Origin: Rhizobium sp. Root482
GTDB taxonomy: Bacteria; Pseudomonadota; Alphaproteobacteria; Rhizobiales; Rhizobiaceae
NCBI RefSeq assembly: GCF_001426565.1
Contig: NZ_LMFA01000021.1
Span: 248,001-312,000, forward strand
DNA length: 64,000 bases
Reading direction: 5' to 3'
This document shows positions 27,593 to 35,348 of this stretch, piece after piece. The notes under the pieces are model-generated. The model did not search any database. It was not told the origin of the DNA and saw nothing but the letters and a program-made list of their open reading frames with translations. Each line of letters begins with the position of its first letter. Position 1 is the first letter of the stretch. A program made the translations under genes and the position numbers.

Positions 27593-28786
27593 ATGACAGG
27601 CGAGGTCAAAATCCGTATCGAAACGTCCTTCCGGGATATTTCGAAGGAACACTGGGGCCGCTTGGGCGGGACTGCCAAGGGCCAGCCCGGCGGGCTCTAC
27701 AATCCCTTCATCTCGCATGCCTATCTGTCCGCGCTGGAGGAGTCCGGTTCGGCAACCGCCGAGACGGGCTGGCTCGGCCAGCATCTCCTGATGGAGGACG
27801 GTGACGGCGGTCTTGCCGGCGGGCTTATCTCCTACCTGAAGAACCACAGCCAGGGTGAATATGTCTTCGACCACGGCTGGGCCGACGCGCTCGAGCGGGC
27901 CGGTGGGAACTATTACCCGAAACTGCAGTCTTCGGTGCCGTTCACCCCGGCGACCGGGCCAAGATTGCTGAGTGCCATCGGGGCCGATCAAACCATGGTC
28001 CGCCATTCGCTCGCCGCCGGTCTCCAGGAACTGGCGCGGCGTCATGGCGTATCATCGGCGCATGTGACCTTCCTGCCGGAAGACGAAATTGCGACCTTCG
28101 AACAGGCCGGCTTCCTGCACCGGACCGACCAGCAGTTTCATTTTCTCAACCGCAGCTATGGCTCGCATGACGATTTCCTCGAGACTTTGGCCTCGCGCAA
28201 GCGCAAGGCGCTGAAGAAGGAGCGCCGGGCGGCCCTCGAAAACGGCATCACCATAGACTGGCTGACGGGCAAGGACCTGACGGAAGACATCTGGGACCAG
28301 TTCTTCGCCTTCTACATGGATACCGGCAGCCGCAAATGGGGCCGGCCCTACCTCACCCGCGCCTTCTATTCGCTGATCGGCGAGCGCATGGCCGACGATA
28401 TCCTGCTGGTCATGGCCAGGCGAAATGGGCGCTATATCGCCGGCGCGATCAATTTCATCGGTAGCGACGCGCTCTACGGCCGCCACTGGGGCGCGATCGA
28501 GGATCACCCCTTCCTGCATTTCGAGGTCTGCTACCATCAGGCCGTGGATTTCGCGATCGCCAAGGGGTTGGACCGCGTGGAAGCCGGCGCCCAGGGCGAA
28601 CACAAGCTGGCGCGTGGATATCTGCCGGTCACGACACACTCGGCCCATTACATCGCCCATCCCGGCCTGAAACGGGCCGTGGCCGATTATCTCGAGCGTG
28701 AGCGGCTGGAAGTTGAGCAGATCGGCGATATTCTCGCCGAGCACAGTCCTTTCCGCAAAGGCGAGCGCCAGGAGAGCGACGAATGA
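27593..28786 (+). CDS. FemAB/GNAT-like acyltransferase (PF04339 type)
   Basis: 397 residues. The pattern is that of the 'peptidogalycan biosynthesis' (DUF482) family with a GNAT-like fold: GGLYNPFISHAYLSALEESG near residue 33, a KRKALKKERR basic block near 205, and the WGAIEDHPFLHFEVCYH and KGLDRVEAGAQGEHKL segments near 300-340. Members resemble Fem transferases that use aminoacyl-tRNA, but substrate and role are not established for this family. It is cytosolic, without signal or membrane segment. It is translationally close to the GDPD gene and followed 34 bases later by the HIT gene, so the four genes from 26385 to 29252 are probably one operon. Confidence 0.8.
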   Translation: MTGEVKIRIETSFRDISKEHWGRLGGTAKGQPGGLYNPFISHAYLSALEESGSATAETGWLGQHLLMEDGDGGLAGGLISYLKNHSQGEYVFDHGWADALERAGGNYYPKLQSSVPFTPATGPRLLSAIGADQTMVRHSLAAGLQELARRHGVSSAHVTFLPEDEIATFEQAGFLHRTDQQFHFLNRSYGSHDDFLETLASRKRKALKKERRAALENGITIDWLTGKDLTEDIWDQFFAFYMDTGSRKWGRPYLTRAFYSLIGERMADDILLVMARRNGRYIAGAINFIGSDALYGRHWGAIEDHPFLHFEVCYHQAVDFAIAKGLDRVEAGAQGEHKLARGYLPVTTHSAHYIAHPGLKRAVADYLERERLEVEQIGDILAEHSPFRKGERQESDE

Positions 28787-28820
28787 GCCCCAAGAGCTAT
28801 TTTCCGGAGGACAGAGCGAG

Positions 28821-29252
28821 ATGAACACCGCGATCTATGACAGCAACAATATTTTCGGCAAGATCCTGCGCGGCGAAATTCCCGCCCACAAGGTCCATGA
28901 GGACGACGACACGCTCGCCTTCATGGATGTGATGCCGCAGGCGCAAGGCCATGTCCTGGTCATTCCGAAAGCCGCTTCCCGCAATCTTCTCGATGCCGAC
29001 CCGGCTGTTCTTGGCCACCTGATCGGCGTCGTCCAGAAAATCGCGGTTGCGGCGAAGGCGGCTTTCGAGGCGGATGGGGTGACGGTGATGCAGTTCAACG
29101 AAGCGCCCGCCGGCCAGTCGGTGTTCCATCTTCACTTCCATGTTCTCCCCCGGCACGAGGGCATCGCGCTCAAACCCCATTCGGGCAAGATGGAAGACGG
29201 TGAAATCCTTGCGGCAAATGCTGAAAAGCTGAGGCGTGCGCTCGCCGGCTGA
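28821..29252 (+). CDS. HIT family nucleotide hydrolase
   Basis: 143 residues, histidine triad HLHFH at residues 103-107 followed by VLPR. It begins NIFGKILRGEIPAHKVHEDD, the usual Hint-type N-terminus. Such proteins cleave adenylated small molecules (AMP-lysine, AMP-amidates) and often deal with aminoacyl-adenylate by-products. ATG 28821 has GGAGG ten bases upstream. The position after a Fem-like, possibly tRNA-dependent transferase is suggestive but not evidence of a shared pathway. It is convergent with azlD, 12 bases apart, with no obvious terminator between. Confidence 0.9.
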   Translation: MNTAIYDSNNIFGKILRGEIPAHKVHEDDDTLAFMDVMPQAQGHVLVIPKAASRNLLDADPAVLGHLIGVVQKIAVAAKAAFEADGVTVMQFNEAPAGQSVFHLHFHVLPRHEGIALKPHSGKMEDGEILAANAEKLRRALAG

Positions 29253-29264
29253 CAGGCTCGTCGA

Positions 29265-29609
29265 TCAGAAACCGAGCGCGTAAAGCCCCGCCGCCAGAAC
29301 GGCGACCGCCGTCGCGATGCCGATGACGGGTTTCTGGCGGCCGAGAAAGAAGGCCAATCCTCCGACGACGACAGCGCCGATGCGCAGCCAGAGCGGCGAT
29401 TGTTCAAGAACGCCTGTTGGAAAGAGGACCAGCCGCGCGATGACGCCGGCCACCAGCGCCGTCGCCACCGCCCTCACCCAGTTCAATAGCTCGGAGCCTT
29501 CCTTCAACCTATTTCCGGCCAATACGCCGAGCCAGCGCCAGAGATCGGTCGCCAGCCATCCGGCAATGACGATGAAGAGATAGGGCCACCAGGCCTCGAA
29601 CGCGGTCAT
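29265..29609 (-). CDS. azlD: AzlD domain branched-chain amino acid export subunit
   Basis: 114 residues, four hydrophobic segments, AzlD family. It is the small partner of AzlC in export of branched-chain amino acids or their analogues. ATG 29609 overlaps the azlC stop by four bases (ATGA), so the two are coupled. The sequence shows only the topology and pairing; the exported substrate is not determined. Confidence 0.85.
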   Translation of the reverse strand: MTAFEAWWPYLFIVIAGWLATDLWRWLGVLAGNRLKEGSELLNWVRAVATALVAGVIARLVLFPTGVLEQSPLWLRIGAVVVGGLAFFLGRQKPVIGIATAVAVLAAGLYALGF

Positions 29610-30343
29610 GCGTGCCGTCCCTTGCGCTGCCGCCAGTTGCGCTCGGCAAGCCAGGCAAGCGTGCCGCCGCCAAGACCGGCCGCCAGTATGTCGAATTCCG
29701 GCGCGAACCAGTAGACCACCGGCCCCGTGACGAGGCCGGCGGCCAGCGCGGCATAGACCACCGGATGGCGGGCCGAGTTCCAGATCGAGGTGAGAAAATA
29801 AACCGGAGTCAGGAAGAACAGGCAGCCGGCGACAAGCGGCGGAAACTCGGCGACGAAATGGTACATCACGCCCACAAGCACCATATTGGTCGCGACGAGC
29901 GTGATGCCGAAGCCTGCAAAAAACGCGATCCGCCGCTCGCGCGGCACCGTCTGCAGCCGGTCCATGGCAAAGACCCAGGCGGTGATCGCCACGAAATGCG
30001 AGAGCGCTAGCAGCAGCCAGGTCGGGGTTTTAGCTGTGCGGATTTCCGGCACCAGTGCCGCCACCATCGGCATCAGGCGGATCGACGACAGCGTGACGGC
30101 AATGAAGGCGGTTGCCAGGTTGGCATTGCTGACGATGGAACTGACGAGAATGACCTTGGCCGGCAGCGCCCAGACGATGCCAGTCATGAACACGACCTCG
30201 GCCACGGGTATTCCGGCCTGGACAGTATAGGCACAGAAGCCGACGAAGGACAGCATCAGGATGGCGGCGGGCAGGCTGAAAATGCCCCTCATGCCGGCCA
30301 GGAACCAGGCTCGCGTCGAACCGATCGTCTGGCCGTCGTTCAT
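29606..30343 (-). CDS. azlC: AzlC family branched-chain amino acid permease
   Basis: 245 residues with six to seven membrane helices. The family motif region is near residues 78-95 (VTLSSIRLMPMVAALVPE). With AzlD it forms a two-component exporter related to YgaZH. ATG 30343 is preferred; a GTG one codon earlier extends the frame by one residue. It lies between convergent HIT on one side and the clpA terminator on the other, with its promoter in the short gap next to clpA's end. Confidence 0.87.
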   Translation of the reverse strand: MNDGQTIGSTRAWFLAGMRGIFSLPAAILMLSFVGFCAYTVQAGIPVAEVVFMTGIVWALPAKVILVSSIVSNANLATAFIAVTLSSIRLMPMVAALVPEIRTAKTPTWLLLALSHFVAITAWVFAMDRLQTVPRERRIAFFAGFGITLVATNMVLVGVMYHFVAEFPPLVAGCLFFLTPVYFLTSIWNSARHPVVYAALAAGLVTGPVVYWFAPEFDILAAGLGGGTLAWLAERNWRQRKGRHA

Positions 30344-30370
30344 CACATCATCCGCTGGTTCATGTCACAA

Positions 30371-30403
30371 AAAAACAGTGCCGGGCCATTCCGCCCGGCA
30401 CTG
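30371..30403 (-). terminator. Rho-independent terminator of clpSA
   Basis: Eleven-bp perfect stem CAGTGCCGGGC/GCCCGGCACTG with a six-base loop, followed on the minus strand by seven T. It begins 19 bases after the clpA stop. Confidence 0.9.
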
Positions 30404-30422
30404 CGTATTTCTTTGACAGCGC

Positions 30423-32942
30423 CTATTTCTTGCGCGGCACCTTGGGAACCGTCCGCCCCTTGCGGGGCTCCGGTGCCGCGGCACCGGCCGGCTCGTCGCT
30501 TGCAGCCGATTTGGACGGCTTTTTCGCCTTGGCCTGGCTTTCGCGCTCGGCGCCAACGGTTTCCATCTCTTTCGCCTTGGCCTTGGCCTTCGGCGGCTTC
30601 CTCACCGGTGTGACGACCTCCGCCTTCGGCTTGATCGGCACCGTCTCGGCCACATAATCGAGCTGCAGGCCCTTCGCGCCGTCCGGCTTGTCGCCCACCG
30701 TCACCTTGACCACGCCGCCCTTCTTCAGCTTGCCGAAGAGGATTTCATCGGCCAGCGGCTTCTTGATGTTCTCCTGGATGACGCGCGCCAGTGGCCGCGC
30801 GCCCATCTTTTCGTCATAGCCCTTTTCGGCAAGCCAGGCGATCGCGTCCTGATGCAGGTCGAAGGTGACATTGCGTTCGGCAAGCTGCGTTTCAAGCTGC
30901 ATGACGAATTTCTGCACGACCTGATGGATGACCGGCGTCGGCAGCGAGCCGAACGGGATCACCGCATCGAGGCGGTTGCGGAATTCCGGCGTGAACAGCC
31001 GGTTCAGCGCCTCGATATCCTCGCCTTCGCGCTTGGCCGAGCCGAAGCCTATGGCGGCCTTGGCCATGTCGGAGGCACCGGCATTGGTGGTCATGATCAG
31101 AATGACATTGCGGAAATCGACCTTCTTGCCGTTGTGATCGGTCAGCGAGCCGTGATCCATGACCTGCAGCAGGATGTTGAACAGATCGGGATGCGCCTTC
31201 TCGATCTCGTCCAGCAACAGCACGGAATGTGGGTGCTGGTCGATCCCATCCGTCAACAGCCCGCCCTGGTCGAAGCCGACATAGCCGGGAGGTGCTCCGA
31301 GCAGGCGCGAGACCGTATGGCGCTCCATATATTCCGACATATCGAAGCGCAGGAGTTCCACGCCGAGCGAGGCGGCGAGTTGCTTGGCAACCTCGGTCTT
31401 GCCGACGCCGGTCGGGCCGGAGAAGACATAGGAACCGATCGGCTTGTTCGGCTCGCGCAGGCCAGCCCGCGCCAGCTTGATCGCCGAAGCAAGCGCCTCG
31501 ATCGCCAGATCCTGGCCATAGACGACCGAGCGCAACTCCTTTTCCAGGTTGGCGAGAACGGCCTCGTCGTCCTTGGACACGGTTTTCGGCGGGATGCGGG
31601 CCATCGTCGCGATCGTTGCTTCGATTTCCTTCTCGGTGATCAGCTTGCGGCGCTTGTTGGCCGGCAGCAGCATCTGAGCGGCACCGGTCTCGTCGATCAC
31701 GTCGATCGCCTTGTCAGGCAGCTTGCGGTCATTGATGTAACGTGCCGAAAGCTCGACCGCCGACTTGATGGCGTCGTTCGAGTATTTCAGCTTGTGATAG
31801 TCTTCGAAATAGGGCTTCAGCCCCTTCATGATGGCGATGGCATCATTGATCGTCGGCTCGTTGACGTCGATCTTCTGGAAGCGACGGACGAGCGCCCGGT
31901 CCTTTTCGAAGAACTGGCGGTATTCCTTGTAGGTGGTCGAGCCGATGCAGCGGATCGCACCGGAAGACAAGGCCGGCTTCAGGAGATTGGACGCGTCCAT
32001 GGCGCCGCCGGAGGTCGCACCGGCGCCGATCACCGTATGGATCTCGTCGATAAACAGCACGGCGCCCGGATATTCCTCGAGTTCCTTGACGACCTGCTTC
32101 AGGCGCTCCTCGAAATCGCCGCGATAGCGGGTGCCGGCCAGCAGCGTGCCCATGTCGAGCGAGAAGATCGTCGCGTCCTGCAGTGCCTCGGGCACCTTCT
32201 TCTCGACGATGCGCTTGGCGAGCCCCTCGGCGATCGCCGTCTTGCCGACGCCGGGATCACCCACATAGAGCGGATTGTTCTTAGAGCGGCGGCAAAGAAT
32301 CTGGATGGTGCGATTGACCTCGGCGTGGCGGCCGATCAGCGGATCGATCTTGCCGACCTTGGCCTTCTCGTTCAGGTTCACGCAATAGGCGGTAAGCGCA
32401 TCCTGCGGCTTCTTCGGGCTGCTCTCGTCCTGTTCGCGCGAGGCCTTCTGGTCGGAATCCGGCTCGTCGGCGCCACGTGGCGGCCGCGCTTCGGAAACGC
32501 CGGGGCGCTTGCCGATGCCGTGCGAAATGAAATTAACCGCATCGTAGCGGGTCATCTCCTGCTCCTGCAGGAAATAGGCGGCATGGCTCTCGCGCTCGGC
32601 GAAGATCGCCACAAGCACATTCGCCCCCGTCACCTCTTCGCGGCCGGACGACTGGACATGGATCACCGCGCGCTGGATGACGCGCTGGAAGCCCGCCGTC
32701 GGCTTGGAATCCTCGTCATAGCCGGTCACCAGATTGCCGAGTTCGTTGTCGACATAATCCGATACCGTCTTGCGCAGGCTATCGAGATTGACGTTGCAGG
32801 CACCCATGACCGCAGCCGCATCGGCATCGTCGATCAACGCCAGCAACAGATGCTCGAGCGTCGCATATTCGTGATGCCGTTCATTGGCCAGCGTCAGAGC
32901 CTGGTGCAGTGCCTTTTCAAGGCTCGTCGAAAATGTTGGCAC
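30423..32942 (-). CDS. clpA: ATP-dependent Clp protease ATP-binding subunit ClpA
   Basis: 839 residues, Hsp100 unfoldase that feeds ClpP; the N-terminal domain (1-145) binds ClpS. The first AAA+ module has Walker A GDPGVGKT at 228-235 and the second has GPTGVGKTE near 515; the DEIHT and LLDEIEKAH Walker B segments are present. The last 75 residues or so form a Lys/Ala/Pro-rich basic tail absent from E. coli ClpA (758 residues). The start is GTG 32942, with GAGG seven bases upstream. It is nine bases downstream of clpS, so both share a promoter. Confidence 0.96.
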   Translation of the reverse strand: MPTFSTSLEKALHQALTLANERHHEYATLEHLLLALIDDADAAAVMGACNVNLDSLRKTVSDYVDNELGNLVTGYDEDSKPTAGFQRVIQRAVIHVQSSGREEVTGANVLVAIFAERESHAAYFLQEQEMTRYDAVNFISHGIGKRPGVSEARPPRGADEPDSDQKASREQDESSPKKPQDALTAYCVNLNEKAKVGKIDPLIGRHAEVNRTIQILCRRSKNNPLYVGDPGVGKTAIAEGLAKRIVEKKVPEALQDATIFSLDMGTLLAGTRYRGDFEERLKQVVKELEEYPGAVLFIDEIHTVIGAGATSGGAMDASNLLKPALSSGAIRCIGSTTYKEYRQFFEKDRALVRRFQKIDVNEPTINDAIAIMKGLKPYFEDYHKLKYSNDAIKSAVELSARYINDRKLPDKAIDVIDETGAAQMLLPANKRRKLITEKEIEATIATMARIPPKTVSKDDEAVLANLEKELRSVVYGQDLAIEALASAIKLARAGLREPNKPIGSYVFSGPTGVGKTEVAKQLAASLGVELLRFDMSEYMERHTVSRLLGAPPGYVGFDQGGLLTDGIDQHPHSVLLLDEIEKAHPDLFNILLQVMDHGSLTDHNGKKVDFRNVILIMTTNAGASDMAKAAIGFGSAKREGEDIEALNRLFTPEFRNRLDAVIPFGSLPTPVIHQVVQKFVMQLETQLAERNVTFDLHQDAIAWLAEKGYDEKMGARPLARVIQENIKKPLADEILFGKLKKGGVVKVTVGDKPDGAKGLQLDYVAETVPIKPKAEVVTPVRKPPKAKAKAKEMETVGAERESQAKAKKPSKSAASDEPAGAAAPEPRKGRTVPKVPRKK

Positions 32943-32951
32943 GTCAGTTCC

Positions 32952-33305
32952 TCATTTCTTTTCCATGACGCATTGCAGCGGATGCTGGTGCTGGCGCGCA
33001 AAATCCATCACCTGCGTCACTTTGGTTTCGGCAACTTCGTAGGTGAAAACGCCGCATTCACCCACGCCGTGATTGTGAACGTGCAGCATGATCAAGGTTG
33101 CCGCCTCGCGATCCTTCTGGAAAAACCGCTCCAGCACATGGATCACGAATTCCATCGGCGTATAATCGTCATTCAGAAGCAATACGCGGTACAGGCTCGG
33201 CTTCTTCGTCTTCGGTTTCGTACGGGTAATGACGGAGGTGCCGCGATTGGCACTGCCCCCATCCCCGTCGCTGTCGTCTTGCATCCGGATCGGCATGGCG
33301 ATCAT
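32952..33305 (-). CDS. clpS: ClpS adaptor of the N-end rule pathway
   Basis: 117 residues. A disordered N-terminus (1-35) is followed by the ClpS core with [17 protein letters not shown] and the ligand-pocket and ClpA-contact segments [23 protein letters not shown]. It delivers proteins with destabilising N-terminal residues to ClpAP. ATG 33305 is used; the ATG three codons later is an alternative. The downstream clpA places it as the first gene of the operon. Alphaproteobacteria often have a second ClpS elsewhere. Confidence 0.95.
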   Translation of the reverse strand: MIAMPIRMQDDSDGDGGSANRGTSVITRTKPKTKKPSLYRVLLLNDDYTPMEFVIHVLERFFQKDREAATLIMLHVHNHGVGECGVFTYEVAETKVTQVMDFARQHQHPLQCVMEKK

Positions 33306-33493
33306 TCTACTTCATTCCCTTGTCCAGCCGCAAATCCCCGGAAGATCTCGCGGCCCGTTCGTAACATAATCTAGTGGTTCTTTTTCGGATTTTAAGGCTG
33401 TTCGCCGGCACTGCAATCACATTTGCATCATAAGCCGGGGGATTGACAGACTTTCCCGGCCTGTTCGCTCCTCATCCTGCCGGCGCGCAACGA

Positions 33494-33526
33494 AAAAACC
33501 GGCCGCGCAGGGCACGGCCGGTTTTT
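33494..33526. terminator. Bidirectional-looking terminator after the phasin gene
   Basis: Twelve-bp stem AAAAACCGGCCG/CGGCCGGTTTTT with a nine-base loop, 26 bases beyond the phasin stop. T-runs exist on both strands; the gene that needs it is the minus-strand phasin. Confidence 0.88.
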
Positions 33527-33551
33527 AAGGAAGGATTCCAGTCGGGGGCCG

Positions 33552-33905
33552 TTAGGCCGCAACGGCGGCCTTGGCGGATGCCGGCGTCTTCGCAGCCGGC
33601 GCTTCATAGGGCTTGTAGCTGTTCTTGGCGAGGTCGGCATACATTTCGCCGATCTTCGTGGCTTCGGCGACATAGCCTTCATAGGCCGACTTGACGAAGC
33701 CGGTCTGCAGCTCGACCGCCGCCTCGACGCTCCTGACGCTGCTGATCTTCTCGATATGGGCAACGCTGTCCTCGAAGGACTTCTTCGAATAATCGGCGGC
33801 TTCCGTGGCGATCGCCTGGAAAGCAGTCGCCAGCGATGCGTAGCTCTTCAGCATCGTATCCATCGTTTCCTTGCTCTTCCGGTTCGCATCTTCGAAATTG
33901 AACAT
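33552..33905 (-). CDS. Phasin family protein
   Basis: 117 residues, Phasin_2 family: an amphipathic helical protein (MFNFEDANRKSKETMDTMLK, then AFQAIATEAADYSKKSFEDS) with a Pro/Ala/Lys tail after residue 95. Phasins coat polyhydroxyalkanoate granules and control their number and size. The N-terminal half is the conserved part. ATG 33905 has AGGAG seven bases upstream. The promoter directly upstream has two TGC-N3-GCA sites that fit a PhaR/AniA-type repressor, which supports the PHA role. It is single-gene, ending at its own terminator. Confidence 0.87.
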   Translation of the reverse strand: MFNFEDANRKSKETMDTMLKSYASLATAFQAIATEAADYSKKSFEDSVAHIEKISSVRSVEAAVELQTGFVKSAYEGYVAEATKIGEMYADLAKNSYKPYEAPAAKTPASAKAAVAA

Positions 33906-33938
33906 TCGATTGCTCCTTTGTGACAGCGGTAGGATCCA

Positions 33939-33984
33939 TGCTTATGTGCAATGCACAATAAAGTCAATATTAGCGTGCATTGCA
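33939..33984 (-). promoter_or_regulatory. Phasin promoter with two PhaR-like operators
   Basis: On the minus strand the -35 is TTGACT (33962-33967), the spacer is 17 bases, and the -10 is TAAGCA (33939-33944). The spacer is filled by the palindrome TGTGCAATGCACA (33945-33957). A second copy of its core, TGCATTGCA (33976-33984), lies just upstream of the -35. Both are TGC-N3-GCA, the pattern reported for PhaR regulators of PHA genes. Confidence 0.6.
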
Positions 33985-34054
33985 ATAATCACCGCTGTCG
34001 TGACAGGCTGATGAAACGGCGGCCGAAATCCGCGTATTCTCGACCGAGACCAAT

Positions 34055-34083
34055 AAAAAACCCGGCCTTCCAATGAAGCCGGG
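34055..34083 (-). terminator. Terminator after DUF3126 gene
   Basis: GC-rich stem CCCGGC...GCCGGG with one bulged base (34061-34083), followed on the minus strand by six T. It begins 32 bases after the DUF3126 stop. Confidence 0.75.
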
Positions 34084-34115
34084 CTCGGTTTTTCGAACGC
34101 GAATGCGCCGTGATC

Positions 34116-34319
34116 CTAGAGATCGATGTCCAGGATGGCCATCGAGAAACTATAGGACAGTTCGCCGTCTTCCTCGTCGCGGAAAACGACGCCCAGGAAC
34201 TCGTCGCCCAGATAGACCTCGGCAGATTCATCCTTTTTCGGGCGGGCCTTGATGACCATCGACTGGTTGAAGGTGCGCTTGAAATAGGCTTCGAGCTTTT
34301 TGATTTCTTCGGGTTTCAA
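34116..34319 (-). CDS. DUF3126 family small protein
   Basis: 67 residues beginning (M)KPEEIKKLEAYFKRTFNQ and ending SFSMAILDIDL, the full DUF3126 domain. Function is unknown. The start must be TTG 34319: GGAGAAG lies five bases upstream, no ATG or GTG exists nearby in frame, and the conserved domain begins exactly there. It follows cysE after about 90 bases on the same strand, an arrangement common in rhizobia, so it may be cotranscribed with cysteine synthesis. It is small, acidic and soluble with no signal peptide. Confidence 0.85.
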   Translation of the reverse strand: MKPEEIKKLEAYFKRTFNQSMVIKARPKKDESAEVYLGDEFLGVVFRDEEDGELSYSFSMAILDIDL

Positions 34320-34410
34320 GTCACTTCTCCATGGCGGTTTTGATTTGCGCCGCTTCTCGCACGGGGCCGCGACAGGTGTAAACCCCTGCCTTCCGACAAA
34401 ACCCGGTGGA

Positions 34411-35238
34411 TCAGATTTCGAAGGAAACGAGCGTCTGGTCCATCGATCGCGACGGTTCCGAACAGCCGGCTTCGCCGACCACGCGGGCGGGAACCCCGGC
34501 GACCGTGGTCTTCGGTGGAACCTCCTTGAGCACCACCGAGCCCGCCGCAATCCGCGAGCAATGGCCGATATGGATGTTACCGAGGATTTTTGCGCCGGCG
34601 CCGATCAAGACGCCATTGCCGATCTTCGGATGGCGGTCGCTGCCTTCCTTGCCGGTGCCTCCAAGCGTGACGCCGTGCAGGATGGAGACATTGTCGCCAA
34701 TCACGGCGGTCTCGCCGACCACCAGCCCGGTGGCATGATCGAGGAATATGCCCTTGCCGATCCGCGCCGCCGGATTGATATCCGTCTGGAAAACCGACGA
34801 CGAGCGGCTTTGCAGGTAAAGGGCAAAGTCCCGGCGCCCCCGCTCGATCAGCCAGTGCGCCAAGCGGTGCGTCTGGATGGCGTGAAAGCCCTTGAAATAG
34901 AGGATCGCTTCGAGGAACCGCGTGCAGGCGGGATCGCGATCGTAGACCGCCTGGATATCGACGCGAAGGATGGCGCCCCATTCCGGCCAGTCGTCGAGCA
35001 TCTCGGCAAAGGTCTGGCGCAGCAGGTTGGCCTGCAGGTCGGGATGGTCGAGCCGTTCGCAGATCCGGTAGATGACGCTGTCTTCGAGCGAACGCTGGTT
35101 GATGATCGTCGAATAGAGAAAGGCCGCGAGCAGAGGATCCGCCTGGGCGGCGGCGCGCGCCTCGTCTCGCAGACTGCCCCAGATCGGATCCATGATCTGC
35201 ACGGTTTCGATCGGGCGTAAATCAGTCTTTGCGACCAT
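34411..35238 (-). CDS. cysE: Serine O-acetyltransferase
   Basis: 275 residues, close to E. coli CysE (273). It makes O-acetylserine from serine and acetyl-CoA, the committed step to cysteine. The N-terminal helical domain is 1-150; the left-handed hexapeptide helix with the catalytic His region (FLDHATGLVVGETAVIGD, then ILHGVTLGGTG) is at about 165-250. The C-terminal tail, which mediates cysteine feedback and CysK binding, ends in Ile (LVSFEI), fitting the C-terminal Ile rule for CysK interaction. ATG 35238 has GGAG upstream. Confidence 0.96.
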   Translation of the reverse strand: MVAKTDLRPIETVQIMDPIWGSLRDEARAAAQADPLLAAFLYSTIINQRSLEDSVIYRICERLDHPDLQANLLRQTFAEMLDDWPEWGAILRVDIQAVYDRDPACTRFLEAILYFKGFHAIQTHRLAHWLIERGRRDFALYLQSRSSSVFQTDINPAARIGKGIFLDHATGLVVGETAVIGDNVSILHGVTLGGTGKEGSDRHPKIGNGVLIGAGAKILGNIHIGHCSRIAAGSVVLKEVPPKTTVAGVPARVVGEAGCSEPSRSMDQTLVSFEI

Positions 35239-35348
35239 CGCCGCTCTCCTTCGTGGTCCGTCTGGCCATCAGATATAGGCCAATTCGCGCTGGATATAAA
35301 TGGTTCGCTTGAAATTGCCGTCATGCGGCCGATCTCGGGGACGGAGGG

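Noticed and set aside
30852-33374. An 840-codon plus-strand open frame opposite clpA and clpS
   Set aside because: Antisense to unmistakable ClpA/ClpS; the sequence is the reverse-complement reading of their codons with no recognisable family.
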